In this document: piece after piece, positions 24,360-37,595 of the stretch
Position numbering within the stretch: position 1 is the first letter of the stretch
How the letters are laid out: each line of letters opens with the position of its first letter
Source: Straminergon stramineum
Lineage: Eukaryota; Streptophyta; Bryopsida; Hypnales; Calliergonaceae
Reading direction: 5' to 3'
DNA length: 64,000 nucleotides
Assembly: GCA_963920665.1 (NCBI GenBank)
Contig: OY987272.1
Location: 3,477,001-3,541,000 of the forward strand
Made by a program: the position numbers and the translations under genes
Notes under the pieces: model-generated
Database searches by the model: none
The model's input: only the letters and a program-made list of their open reading frames with translations
What the model was told of the DNA's origin: nothing

Positions 24360-27300
24360 ATGGCCATGGCCTCCTCTATTCCTCCAGGCTTCGAGGGGGC
24401 AGTGCCGGGACCTTTCCCTGTCCTTCATCACATACCGCAGACAAACATTCCAAAGAAGGCAAGAGAGAGTAAGAAAGTGTCATGGGCCTCGGAAGACATC
24501 CTGTGTCAGGTCATTCTCCATCCTCCATCCTCCATCCATCGTTTCACCCCCTTGTCTTTTGTGTGATAAGATTGAACTCTCTAAGAGACGGAAGGTTTGG
24601 AACTTTGTTCTATTCTGACCTGATCGATGCGTAAAAGTGAGGGTCGAAACGAGAAGAAGCATCATGAGCACCGTCTTTGACCTCTGAGAAATTCCGACCA
24701 TCTGGGAATTCGCCAGAATCAAGAACAGCATATCAGGAACAAATGTGAAAATCAATCTCTTTGCGGGATCCATGACTACAAACAATCATCTGCTAAGGAG
24801 CTTGAACACAAACCATCAGAAACACTCTGGTCATTGAAAACACTAAGGATCGGAAAAGCTAATTAGTTTTTACAAATATTGCCTCAACTTTCAGACAGAT
24901 TTGCAACCGTGAATCAACCAGATGCTCTTTTGCCGCTATGGTCAAGGGCGATGAGGTTAATCCTTCACGGGATGCACAAGTCGTGGGGCAAGGGAGCGTT
25001 TTCGGTCTTTGTATTTTCTCTAGAGGGATTATGCTTAGAGGCTAGTTTGTTCTTGACATACGCGGACTTCTCTATCTCTTTTGAGTCTACGAGGTTTCTG
25101 TGCGCAGATGCTGAATACTCGATGAGGAATTCGCGAAGGTTTCATCACCGGTTATATTTCCGTTGTCGAAATCCAGTGCTTCTTCTCAATACGTGTAACT
25201 AGACTTAGGGTGTTCATTCTGTTTCGAAATCACGTGTGGTCATCATTAGAACTTTATTGCAGGCGTCCCCCCGCTCGCTCATGTCTGCATGCCCTGTTAT
25301 AGGCTCTCATGGGTTTTGTTCCACCATGTCAAATGTCAATGTCCTTCTCTCACTACCATGTCGGTGCCGTTATTTAGTCATTCGAATATCTCCTGTCCCA
25401 TTTGTGTACAGATTGTACGGCCAGATTCTTACGTAACTACCCGCATGCTCGTGTACTCCTTTAGTGAGTTGTCGAAACTCGAAACGCAGATATACTCCGT
25501 TTCAGTTGTTCCTCAGTTTGCTCTTGCTCGGTTCATCTTTACAAGCTTTGCTAGATATTCTGATCATCTGATTAGGCTTTTATAACCTCCTGTTGAACAG
25601 TCGTCGCAGTCACGTAGGAGGAAGCTCTGAATTTTTATTTTTGTTTTTTCCGAGCTCACAGCATGTTGGTTTTACTGTCTGCTGAAAGACTAGAGGTCAC
25701 CCTTTTAATAATTTATCCAGACATGGTCAATCGTGGGAGTGTGTCAACTAGAGACTTGCTCATGTCACTACTCAGGCCAAAAGTATGGATCGAAGATGTC
25801 GTCAATTTGGAATCCATCGTTGAAACTGGAACTCTTTATATACGTTGCACTTGAAAGACCATGAGTTCACACATGAAAGAATTTGAACATGTCACATCTT
25901 TCTTCGACCGTACGCAACTTCTTTCAAAAGTTAGAAGTGTGTGTTTGGCTTCTAAGCCCAAAACTTCTCTAGACCATCGCTTTTAGATAGTTTGCTACAG
26001 CGACTCTTGTTACGGACGTCATCTATCTTTCGATTGTGCCTCTTCTCTTAGAATTCGTACTTCTATGATGAAGAATGTGGGCCGGGCAGAACCCAACGTG
26101 TGTCCTTGCCATCTTAGACTTGAGACCAAATGTTTTTCTTTGTATTTTAGGAGTCTCTGTCTCGGGATAAACACGAGAGAACTCCCTTCTGGAAGTCTGC
26201 TAACTGATCTTTGTAAAACTGTGTTATGCTACAGGTGCGGCTTTTCGCGGCAGAAGACCCACCTGCTCAATCCAGTAGTACTATCCAAGAGATGCTTCTG
26301 CCGAAAAAGGCAAGATTCATGCACATGATAAATCCTGTAGTGCTTGTGGACCTCCCGCCAGGATTTGGACCTTCTGCCCAAATGGGATTGAAGCCAGCTG
26401 TAGCAAACATTATGCCACAGATGCCATGGCGTACCCCAGAACGCGTACGTTTCATTCTTTCTCCAGTGCACATTTTAGCACATGGGTATAGTTTTCATTT
26501 CGCTGCTGCTTTATTGGTCAAATATGTGCAGGTGGTCCTCTTTTAAATAGGTGATTTTTGTTTATCCATAGACTATTTGTTTGTAGTCTTGGATACTCGT
26601 ATAATCGATCAACGCAGTGGACAGACCAATGCACTAACGTCGAGTGCAAATTTTACAGTACAAATTGGACCCAAGTTGGCTTGTGATGGCCGGAGGAGAA
26701 AGTAAAGAGATGCTCGTTCAAAGGCAGCGAGAGAACAGAACTCTCGAGGCTGTATATCCACGACCCTCTGCTATTCCCGAGAGGTATGGTGCAGAATGTT
26801 GTCAGAGTCTTCCTTTCATATGTCGCGTACGGTACTCCATCGATGATGAACTCTTGTTACGAAATAAAAAAGATAACTTGATTGTTGTGTCTTAGCTCCT
26901 GAGCACCACGAGCTTGGGTAAAGATAGTGATGTGTAACCGGTGTGTTTGCTCAATGGCTGACGCCGTCGATGCTTTTCAGTCCTGCAGAGCCTTCCGAAC
27001 CTCAGTTTTATATGGACGACAGCGATGCAAACACTTTGATTATTCCAGTTGTTCCATTAGACGATGATGATTCACCTGACCCGGACGATGCTCCGATCAC
27101 ATCAGGTAGCGCATATGATATTCTTGAGGAGTATTCATTTCCAAGTAAGTCTTGCCTGAAGAGTGTGTTTTACATATGCTGAGTGAAAGGACCAGACAGA
27201 CGATTTACGTCATTTTGTTTTTAAAGACAAACAGTTAAAGAGTTCGTGAATGACATTTTAAAATTTTATTTACTTATTTATTTTTATTGTGTATATTTTG

Positions 27301-28474
27301 GTTACTGCTACTGTGTTTGTCGCTTTCATTTTACGCCTTGATTGAAGGTTGTATGTTCTCTGTTCAAGGTTGTGACTTTGATAAGTTTCTTCGGCTCTTC
27401 GAAGTATTTGAATTGATTGTGAACTGAACTTGTGAGACTTCATCTGCAGGAGGAAAATCCCTGTCTCCTCCGCCGGGTTTTAACTTGGCAGGCATACCTG
27501 CAAAATCTCGAAGCTGGTTTCCAGAAGTTCCTCAAGAGAACATTACGTCGTTACCGGTTTCATCCACAGCACATATTTTGGGCCCGCCCACAAACATCCT
27601 TCCTCCAAATGGCATTGCAATGCAGACTACTACAAATGCTCGGGCGGGAACCTTGGCACCTTCTGCCCGCCCAACAAGCGAGGGCTCAGGACCAGACGTT
27701 GCTGCAGCTGCCGCTGCTGCATACGCAGCCCTGTCGCAATCAAACGACACGAACATGATAGACCGGGAGCTGCTGATTAAGTTCCTCACGAATCCCTCCA
27801 TGCTCCAGAACCTTTCTGAAAAGCTGGCACAAAATCCACCCGGAGCTTCCGAAATAGGAAATGGTGGTCGACGGCCTTGGAATCCGACGACGGAGAGTAA
27901 AGGTGGCCCGAGGTACGTGGAGCCATCAGCAGATCCTCATTCTGGTTACGACAGGCCCCCTGGCTTTGGAGCATACGTCCCCCCTCAGGCCCTGCCTCAA
28001 CAATCCATCTCCCCCCCACCTGTGTCTGGCTCGGGCCGACAGCGAGATGATCAATATTACAAAGACCTGATTTCACAGCATGGGAGGAAAAACGAAGAAA
28101 CTCTCTGGGGAGGAGGTGCTGTTGAAACCGAAACCAGCTTTGGGGGGCGACCAAGCAGGGCAAATGGGACTGACCGAGACAGGAAGTTAGAAAAGGCGGA
28201 CCGAACAGAGAGAGGTGAGAGGCTTGATTCGGGAGCAAGGTGGGCAGACAGAGATGTTGACATGATGGACATTGGAGGAAGGTCAGGTGAGGAAAGTCGG
28301 TCCGGGCAGTCTCGAGGAAAATCAAGGAAGGCTTGCATATATTTCACGACCTCCAGGGGTTGTCGCAACGGCAACAGTTGTGCATTTGTTCACGAGTCTA
28401 ACAATGCGGAAAGGGCAAAGAGGCCCAAGTTGGAGGGAAAAGATAGCAGTAAGGGATACAGATACAATTCCTGA
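24360..28474 (+). CDS. CCCH zinc-finger protein (Arabidopsis C3H6/C3H30 type), 557 aa
   Basis: Five exons with matching phases: 24360-24509, 26235-26444, 26659-26783, 26981-27144, 27450-28474. Protein 557 residues. The N-terminal block SKKVSWASEDILCQ|VRLFAAEDPPAQ and the next, PSWLVMAGGESKEM...NRTLEAVYPRPSAIPE, match the plant C3H6/C3H30 family as I know it. Residues 319-342 (IDRELLIKFLTNPSMLQNL) are a second family block. The single C-x8-C-x5-C-x3-H finger uses C512, C521, C527 and H531, followed by a basic KRPK motif. A PPGF motif occurs four times, near residues 8, 91, 224 and 386. The middle is disordered, with an alanine run. A single CCCH finger suggests RNA binding, probably nuclear; this is family inference. 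Intron 1 is 1.7 kb, the others about 200-300 bp. Start: first ATG after the leader; a second in-frame ATG follows two codons later. Confidence 0.9.
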
Positions 28475-31349
28475 TTGGAACTACATCTGCCTAAACAAGT
28501 CAAACTAATTGGGCAAGTGCTCTTTTCAATACAAAGAGAGGCCATGCATCACATGTGCCGAGGAGACAACGGAGGAATGACACCAGTTATGTGAGAGGTT
28601 CCTAAATGATTGAAAGTACTCCTGTGGACTCGCACAGAAGAGGACCTTCTCCATCGAATGCAAAAGCACATACACTTTGGGTTGAAGAAAGAATTCAGCA
28701 CCTTTGATGATGAATTTGAATAGCCTACGATCTTGGCCCCAAAGCCTGGGCACACATTGAGATGTTTTGAGGAAGAATTTTCGGTTTCAGGGACATGTGG
28801 GTGCCAGGCATGGATTGAAACTCGGGAGAAAAAAATTTCAAACTTTAATTTTCTGCTTTTGAATCAAGCGGCTCTGTTCACTTGCCTGGCACAGGAAACC
28901 ATTTGGAAGTAGGGAGGGCTTTGAGCTCACTGCGAAGTTCAGAAGTTTATCACATTTTCTTATCAATTTTTTTCCTTCAGGGCCATCACTGGCAGCTGCC
29001 CCAATAGGGTGAAAAGTGTCACTTCAAAGATTCATTTTTCTCTTCGTTGTGCTTGAATGGAATGTCATAAAGTTGCAACAAATTATGGCGATGCATCTGG
29101 CTTTACATGGAGTAATGAACACGGTAGCAAAGGAGTTGGCCCGCAAGAAATAATCAGAAAAAAAAAATTTGAATTTTGCTTATCCAGTACGACAAATTTA
29201 TGACAAATCACTTATGTCAAAATTTAACCAACTAAAAGAACGTTGAAAATGAAGTCAACTTGCAATCCAAGAAACACTATTGTGATTTGGAGCCTTCAAT
29301 AAAAAGTTATGAACATACATGGAAACATGGAAGAGGGGAAGGGAAGAACATTGTTACAATTCTTCTTTGAACTTTGTCCTTAAGTTTGGTTTTGATTGGA
29401 GACTTCAATCACAAACGAATTTGGAGCTAGATATTGGACTTCATTTATTATAATTTCTAGATTGAATGGTTTTTGTAAAAAATAAGTTAAACATGCTCAA
29501 ATAGGTTGTAAACACAATTATTGCATTACTCTTTATTATAACTAGTTGAGCCCCTACATATCCTAATTTATATATTCTACTTTGATGTATTTCCTACAAC
29601 CCATCTCACAAGAAACACATGTTTCCTTCTCACATTATTAGTAAGTGGATTCTTTAGTTTTTATGATGAAATTTGAAAAATCTAAACTTTGACCTTAAAA
29701 CAACTATCTATTAAGTACATTGAAATGATAATTTCATCAATTCAAGATGAGGTTGCTTAATTTTAATGCATTTTTCAATGAGTGACTAGATTTATAGATA
29801 TCACCAAATAAGCTCAATGAAAAGTTTCCATCTAAATAAATAATTGTTTTGCCTTAACAATGAGTAAGGATGGTCATTTTTATAGTAACTTTCAACAAAG
29901 ATTGTTCGAAATTGTTGTTTTTTGGTGTTTTGAGCAAAAATGAAAAAAAACATATTTTCAAAAGTCCCAAATTACAAAGGTGTACAATGCTACTATGTAA
30001 ATGTGTGGAAATGTTTTTAGCCCTTATCACTTCTTCAATTGGAAGAATATAGCATTGGAGATTAGAATTTTTTTCCCCTTGCCTTGGACAAGGGAATAAA
30101 CTGAATTTCATTAGTCTAGGAATGGTACTATTGTGTTGAAACTTGAATTTTTTTTTATCATTATTTCTTGTATTGTGGTAGTTATCTAATATTTGCAAAA
30201 ATACCTACAATATTTCAAAAGTATAAAAGGAATATATCATATGTTCTTTGAAGTTGCTTAAGAAGTTGTCCTCTATGCTTAGAATAACTTGATGAGCCTA
30301 ACTAAGGAATCACAAAGTATCAACAAGGTTACATCTTTGTGTTAGAATGGGAAAACCATCCATTCCAAATTGATTTTGGAAGAATAAACTTGAATTCCCA
30401 TTTGGCTACTACAAGCCCGATTATCCTTTATAGGAAAATAATTTCATTTGGAAATGAAGAAAAGATATCTTTTTAGTTTCAAATAGACCAAAAAAATGAT
30501 TTTAAAAATATGTCTAAGTGTCTATTCAAAGTGTAGTATTACACACTTTTGAAATTTTTTGAAGCAAAATGCAATTATGGTTCAAAAGTTAGTTAATCCC
30601 AAAGTGCAAAACTTTTGACTTAGTTCTAATTAAACATCTTTTTAAATAATTCTAAAATTCTAAAAATTCAAATTTTTTTCAATACTACAAAATTAGCCAT
30701 ATACCTTGACATGTCTATACATTGTATTAAATCAATCTTTACAACATTGTTAAAATTTGGCCTTCATAAATTTAAAAATCATTCAAACTCCAAAAATACA
30801 TTCAATACTTGTGTAATTGGATTTTGAAGATTTTTGATTGCATCCAAGGTATGAGACCTTTTTAGCAATACTAAATAATCTATAGGTTGCTATTTAAGCA
30901 TTTGCTACATCGTAATTGCAATGTTTTTGATATAACATCATTTCAAGATGTACAACTAAAAATTAGTTCAAGAAAAGTTTTGCAAACATGCTTTCACTTT
31001 TTGCAAATGCAATGACATTTAATGATGATACTACTATTCTGAAATGACAATTTTCTTTCTATGTTGAATTATTATTAGGTGTGATTTCTAGATTCAACTT
31101 TTGCATTGTATCATTTAACCTTGGGACTCTACATATTTTTGTTTGACATTTGGATATATTCTTACTTCAAATTATATAATGAGTAACAATAACTTCTTCC
31201 AAAAATAAGACATGCACACATCTACAATGTGTAGTTTACAAAAATTAAAAAGGCTTTATTCAATTGATCATATTGATACAACAATTACATTCATCCAAGG
31301 TAGTACTATTGTGCTATTCAGCTAATGCCATGTCACCTTCATTCATGCC
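28475..31349. other. 3' flank of the CCCH gene, then AT-rich spacer
   Basis: 28475-29100 is moderately balanced DNA and probably contains the 3' UTR. From about 29150 it becomes AT-rich with no supported gene. A 114-codon minus ORF at 29854-30198 is AT-driven and shows no family features. Confidence 0.5.
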
Positions 31350-31353
31350 TTAA

Positions 31354-32276
31354 CCCCTAAAAGACCAAGGTGATTTTCCTATAAAAAAATGCTCAAAACT
31401 GTCATTTCTATTGCAAAGAGAAAAGAACATTAAAAATTGTTCCTTTTTGCATATCCAACCATAAAATCTTATACTTGACTAGTATATGAATACATGGAAG
31501 AAATTTCAGAAACTTTGATCATGCAGATTGCAAGATATATGCATTTAAAGTGAAGAAAACAAGTTTTTTTGCACTTTGCTTGACTAGATTTTTTGGCTTT
31601 GAATATTTTTAGTTCAAATTTTTTAACTACAGATTTTGATTTTCTAATTATTTATGTTGAGTAACTGAGTTGAGAATCTACATAAAAAAATTGGGAAAAA
31701 AAACACTTAATTTTCACTCATTAAAAAATTGTTAAGAAGAGGTGGGTTCAAGAGTGAAGAAAAAACTAAATTGTTAATAGTTTTTAGATGGAATTGAATC
31801 ACAATAATCCCAATGATGAGATTGTACTAGTAAGAGAACCTAACCTTTTCTAGCAATTTTTTTAGAAAAATTCTAAAAATTGCATTCAAAAATGAATTCC
31901 GCAAGTTATTTTATCAAGAAGATGCTTAGATTGCTTGAAAAACTAAGATTGTTCATAACTTTTTCATTATTGGTCCAAATTGAATGAAACAAAGCTTCAC
32001 ATGTAGAAAAAAATATAATCTTTGAGAAAAAAAATTTGAAAAAGATTTATTTTGACTTTTTGTGATTTTTTTTGTGCTACCCACTAAACTCCATTTTTGC
32101 TTATTATGCCATAACTTTTGTTCCCGGTCATCGATTAAATAAAAAATATATTTCACCAAGATCTTGCAAAAATACACAACCTCAAAAAATTCCAAAAAAT
32201 ATCACTAAAAATTAAGACAATAGGAACCTGCCTAGACCCAAATTGTCCCCCGAGGGAACAAATGGTCCTTTAAGGG
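31354..32276. mobile_element. TTAA-flanked TIR element, well-preserved copy (piggyBac-like MITE candidate)
   Basis: 923 bp bounded by TTAA at 31350-31353 and 32277-32280. The left end is CCCCTAAAAGACCAAGG; the right end, reverse-complemented, is CCCTTAAAGGACCATTT, so the terminal repeat is about 14-16 bp. Inside are blocks shared with the copies at 32973, 61954 and 62886: AAAACTGTCATTTCTATTGC, CCAACCATAAAATCTTATAC, GATTGCAAGATATATGC. No open frame longer than about 80 codons, so non-autonomous. Confidence 0.75.
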
Positions 32277-32280
32277 TTAA

Positions 32281-35200
32281 TTACAAAGGGTCTAGCTATT
32301 GTGCTTGATACTATCACTCTTTTTTTATGCTAGTATCATTGATATGCTAATGCCTAACACTAATATCATAAAAAAGGGCCATTATTTTGTGCACTATAAC
32401 ATAACAATTATATCTATTAATCTTTGATTTCTCGTTTCTATATCAAAATATGTCTCAAACATATAGGTTGTCTTCTACAAAAGAAGTTGAATTCTAAGAA
32501 GGATCTAATTGGTTTCATGTATTTATTACATATTCGTAACTAAGTCCTACACAAGAAATGGAACTAAAATCCATACTCAAACATAGCCTAATTTGGTTCA
32601 ATTTTTTATGTAGTAAGAATTTTGAAAAAGGTATGATGTATTAAAGATATATGTTTTTTCATCTTTGAAAATTACAAAACAAGTTTTTTGTTGTTTAAGA
32701 TGTCAAAAATGAAATGAAACTACTTAGGCATCAATACATGTTTATTGTGGCCAATGAATATATGAATGCAAGAATGCAAGAATTCGTCCTAAGAAGAAAT
32801 GTAATCTAATTATTTACTAATATTGAGAAAATAATTACAATTTGTATTGGATTTTTCTTCATTCCAAGTACTTGTGTGATATGTTCTCAAATTGTATGAT
32901 GCCAAACCTCTTTTCCTACTTGCTTATTAGTGGAATCTCCAACCATGAAAACTATAAAATAATTTAGTATAACCCCTAAAGTCTCAAGGCCTTTTTTTCA
33001 TGAAATTCCATTCAAAACTGTTATTTCTATTGCAAAGAGAAAAAAATTAATTTTTTTTGCATATTTAATAGTAGAGTCTTGCACTAAACTATTATGAGAA
33101 TATGTGGAATAAATTTCATATACTTTAATTGCTTAGATTGCAAGATACTTGCATTTGAAGTAAAGTTTTTGTTTTGCACCTTGCATGCCTAGATTTAAAG
33201 GCTTCAAATCTTCTTTGCTTAAAATTTTTTGTGCTACACATGTTGAATTAAAAAAAATGATGTAAAAGAATTTAGGAGAAAGTCTATGAAAAAAATTAAA
33301 AAATCACACACGCTTGATTTTCATTCTTCAAAAAAATTGTTATGTACAAGTAGGTCCATGGTTGAATGAAAAACTAAATCATTAATAATTTAGTTGGAAT
33401 TGAAATACAGTAATCTCAATAGTTATATTATTCTAGAAAGAAAATTTAATCATGTTAAACAATTTTTTTTGAATTTTTTTGAAAATTACATTAAAAAATG
33501 AATCCTATAAGTTATTTTTTCAAGAAGAAGATTAGATTGCCCAAAAAACAAGATTGTCCATAAATTTCACATCACTAATCCAAATTGAATTAATAAAAGC
33601 TTTCCATGTAAATAAAAAATGATCTATAAGGACAAAAATTTCATTTCATTTCAAGTTTTTGTGGATTTCTTTTTCTACCCACTTATCTGTAAATCATATT
33701 GAAAATGGTATAACTTTTGCTCTTGGGCACCAATGGAAATAAAAATTATATTCCTAGAAAGCTAAATTTTTTTTCTATCTTATCACAAAGCTTAAAAAAT
33801 CAGACCAAAATCCATTTTTTCCTTTAACCCCTGTATATGAGAGGGGACATTTTTTTGGATGTTGAGAAAATAGGATTTGTGGAATACTAAGTTCATCAAG
33901 TATTATAATCTCAAAATCTGCCCAACGGATTCTCTTTTAAATTGAAAATTTTTACTCATCAATAAGTTGGCTTCAAATCTCAACTAAGAAAACTTTAGTA
34001 ATGAGGTAGTTCTCAAATTATTTTGGATTTTCTAGATCCAACAAAAAATGTTCCTCACTTATGTTGTTCTCTTTGTGAGGCTCAGGGGATAAGGGGACAA
34101 TTGGCCACTAGGGATTTACCTATAAGGGAAGCCTTTTATCTCACTAAATAATATTATGTCCCATTTGTATAAAAACATTCATCTAAGAGTACTCTAATTA
34201 CCGCAAAATGTCACAATATTAGTATTTCAATGATATACATTTGTAATTTTAAATTTTTTAGTATTTAAGATTTCAAGATGGACATACAATTCATTTTTAG
34301 AATGAATTTTAAAATTTACTCTAGTGTTAGATATGTAAAGTTAAAAATGTTAATTAAAAATAATTTAAAAATGCCCTTCCTAAATTCTTCATTTCTCTCT
34401 ATCTTACTTGTAGCAACTAATTTGAAAATTTGAAAACTTGAAATTTTGAAAGTCTTAAAACCTAAGAACAAGAAAATTATGCATTTCATTTCTTAGTTTG
34501 TAAACTTTGTAATTTAGAAATTTAGAAATTTGAAAATCATTCTTACAAATTTCTTAAATTCTAGCTTTAAGCTAGAAAGAATATTATAGAGTTTCAATAA
34601 TTGTGACTCTTAATGTTCTTAAAACCTCCAATTTTTCTAATATGAATAATCAAAATCAATTTTTTTTATAGAATTTATCTTAAACCTATAGAGTCAAATT
34701 TTAAATCATAGGCAATAATGATTGTTTGGTGATAGTAAGGGTGATGAAAAGGTGGTGATCTTACTTTAAAATGGCCAAAGACATGATAAGCATATTGAGA
34801 GGCCAAAGTTAGTGTGTCCCCTACCCAAGTTGTAGTCGTAAGCAATACTTCAATTCGATATAATATTCATATCATTGGAATAATGCCTTTTGCTATTGTT
34901 GACCTTTGATTGTTATTTTTAGATGGTAAGGATGATGAAAGGGCTTGGATTCACTTATGTTGTGTGGTGTGAGCATGATGTAAAAGAAACATATATTATT
35001 GTGCAAAGTACAAGTTATTAAAAGTCATTATGATAGAAATGATATTGATAGGAACATTGTCTCTAATACCCTCTCAATAGGTGTAATTGCTATCTTGCTT
35101 TTGGCAATAGAAATTACATACTTGGTTCTATAATTCTAAAAGGTTTTCTTTAAGAGTATCTTCATTTTCTTGGAAGACAAAGTAAGAGTATTTAGAAAAG

Positions 35201-36479
35201 TTTGATATATAGTCTTTTGCTTCAAAATTTTGCCACTTTTACAAATGACTTAAGGCCCTCAAACTAAAATGTCTTCATCGTTTTTCAAAAATTGAAAAAT
35301 GTCAAGACAAAATCAACAAGCTACATTGTGAGAAGCTTAATTGCATTTCAAGTAAGGTAGCTACCGAAATTTTTTATAGTAGCTTTTATTGATGCAAGTC
35401 CATTTCTCTTTGATTTGCAACTAACAAACTTTGATTGAAGGGTCCTCAGACATTGTCTAAAACAAAAATTATTTTCATACATATTTGCCTAAGTTGCTTT
35501 TCATGATGTCCCAATTATTTATTCTACTAGTCTTGGTTATAGGTCAAATCCCAACTTCCATTGATTATAGAAGGTGAATAGAAAATATTAGATTTGGAAT
35601 ATAGATCTTTATAGAATGAAGACTACTATAGTGTCCTAACTAATGTGTTTTTTTTAGCAATTTATTGCTCAATCTCATAGGATTTGAACAATTTGACAAA
35701 GTCCCTCCAAACTTGAATTGATAATGTCAAGTCACTTGCCAATTACCATTCTAAAGAAACCCTTTGTCCCAACTTTGAATCCCAAGTTTTCTCATGTATT
35801 ACTTTATATGGACAATATTTGTCAAAAAGTCATAGCATAGAATGTAAAATAGACAAATATGTTTAAAAAATCATCCCTCAAGGATGCTTGACTCTCTATT
35901 CTTCTTATATATTTCCATCCCTAAATGATCTTCTTGTTGAACAAAATGCTCTAGATGAAGGTTAAAAATAACATTTAAAAACCCGATTTTGTACCATAAG
36001 TAGATTTTGGTGCACTCCTACTGTCCTAGAAACTTTAAGTTTCATAGCCCTTTTCAAATTGCACTTTTGGAGTATTGAAAAGTAAAATTTTTGGGGCATT
36101 TTCAAAGAGCACAAGTGGACACTTAATTGTTGAGTGTGAGGTCATCATTTTGTGGGCATTTAGTCTAGGCCTAAGACCATGTGTGAACCTCTATTCCACC
36201 TCCCAAAGCTTCATCTTCTTCAATTGGGCAATATTCAAAGAGATGCAAATAATAATAACAAACAATGTTGATTGACCCCTTTAGTCATTTCACATTTGCC
36301 TTTGGATTGATGATTGCATAGATGGAAAAGGAACTATGGCTTGGAATTGTTTTGTTGTCCTAAATAGCAATCTAAAGTTGAATCTCACCAATTCACAAGT
36401 CACAAAGTGCAACAAGAAGATCATTTTGGGATGGAGAGAGTACTAAACTACAATTGGGACTTTGGAGCCCAAATGTTCA
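32281..36479. other. AT-rich repeat spacer
   Basis: No gene supported. It contains one decayed TTAA-family copy (listed) and further repeat text, such as CCCAACTTCCATTGATTATAG near 35550 that resembles the 52135-52716 element. The 66-codon ORF at 36075 is unsupported. Confidence 0.5.
32973..33823. mobile_element. Decayed copy of the TTAA element family
   Basis: The left end ATAA + CCCCTAAAGTCTCAAGG carries one mutation in the TTAA. Internal blocks AAAACTGTTATTTCTATTGC and GATTGCAAGATACTTGC are shared with the 31354 copy. The right end is degraded (TTTTTTCC before TTAA at 33824-33827), and another CCCCTG... end follows directly, suggesting a collapsed junction between two copies. Confidence 0.55.
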
Positions 36480-36670
36480 ATCTCCCTCTTTGTTGAAACC
36501 AGCTCAAGCTCCAAGTCCCACCTTTTTGGCATCCAAAACTTCTGAAAAGCATTGCCATGTAGACATTTTTTAAGTACACCAGGACCTGGGACATAGTGTC
36601 CAGCCCCAGGTCTTAATTTTCAGCTCTCTACCAATTAGATTTTGAGAATTCCGTGGGGGTTGGGAAGTCA
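36480..36670. mobile_element. Truncated relic of the 52135-52716 MITE family
   Basis: Shares ordered blocks with the right half of the element at 52135-52716: CTGGGACATAGTGTCCAGCC against TTGGGACATAGTGTGAAGCC; AATTTTCAGCTCTCTACCAA against AATTTTGAACTCTCCACAAA; AGATTTTGAGAATTC against AGATTTTGAAAATTC. It stops where the GC-rich upstream region of the kinesin gene starts. Confidence 0.65.
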
Positions 36671-37595
36671 GTTAGGCTACCCTACGATAAGTTCAGCTAT
36701 ACGGTTATACGGAGTCCCCACGAATACATGTACTTGGACAAAGCAACCGAATACAAGCCTTTCCGTAACCTTCGGGCTGTCGTATTCACAGGGACCCCGT
36801 CGCCATCCGCGCCCGCCGGCTTCGAGAGGAACCTGGATCCCAGCGCCATCAGGCCCCCCCTGCCCGGGGGTTCACCGGGTCCTCTCCCGCTCGCAGCGCA
36901 GCAGCAGAGACTGAGCCCGGAGCTGCCGTTCCCGCAGCTGCGGGCAGCAACAGCAAGCGCATGTGTGTTGCCAACCCCAGATCACGCCTCCATCGCCATA
37001 GCGCGCCCACCACCCTTGTCCACTCCCCGCGCGCTTCTCACTCTTCTTCTCATCACCACGTTCATTTGAGATCCAGCTCGGAACATCGCTCGCTCGCTCG
37101 CTCGCATTGCGCTGCTTTCCTCCCGGATCTCACGAGTTCGCGCCATTCGAGCTCTGGACACGGGACAGTAAGTTGCCATTCCTCCCGGGGATGTGGATCT
37201 GCGCATTGTCGTCTCTTTGGTCTGGTCGATTTTGAGTTTCATTTGCGCTTGTGTTTCATTGCGTCGGTGGTGGATTTGGTGGTGTCAGGATCAGTGGATC
37301 GGAGGCTCGGAATTTGAAGGAGTGTGAAATGAAGGTCGGGAGGGGTGTGGCCGATGAGGAGCGTGTCGGAGAATTGATTGACGTGGGTGCTGGTCGGTGC
37401 AGTTTTTGAAAGCGCTTAGGATTCGGGGAAATTCGGGAGTGTTTGGATTGGGAGAAGCTCTGGTGTCGGCATTCTTGATTTTTGATTTTATTTTGGCCTG
37501 GGAGGCGATTGAAAGGACTGCCAATCGACGGTGTGAGTTTGGATTGTGAGGAGGAGCGATCTTTCTGGATGCCGTGAGGGAGGTAGACGGGAAGC
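36671..37595 (+). promoter_or_regulatory. Promoter and 5' leader region of the kinesin gene
   Basis: GC-rich block beginning abruptly near 36640, with CGCT tandem units at 37084-37106 and proline-coding low-complexity ORFs on both strands. No TATA box is evident. The open frame at 36653-37069 begins with protein-like text (KFSYTVIRSPHEY) that I could not link to a family or to the kinesin; it may be leader sequence. Confidence 0.45.

Noticed and set aside
36653..36800. Protein-like start KFSYTVIRSPHEY as a separate gene upstream of the kinesin
   Set aside because: It turns into proline-rich low-complexity text after about 50 codons and I could not match it to any family; kept only as a remark in the leader entry.
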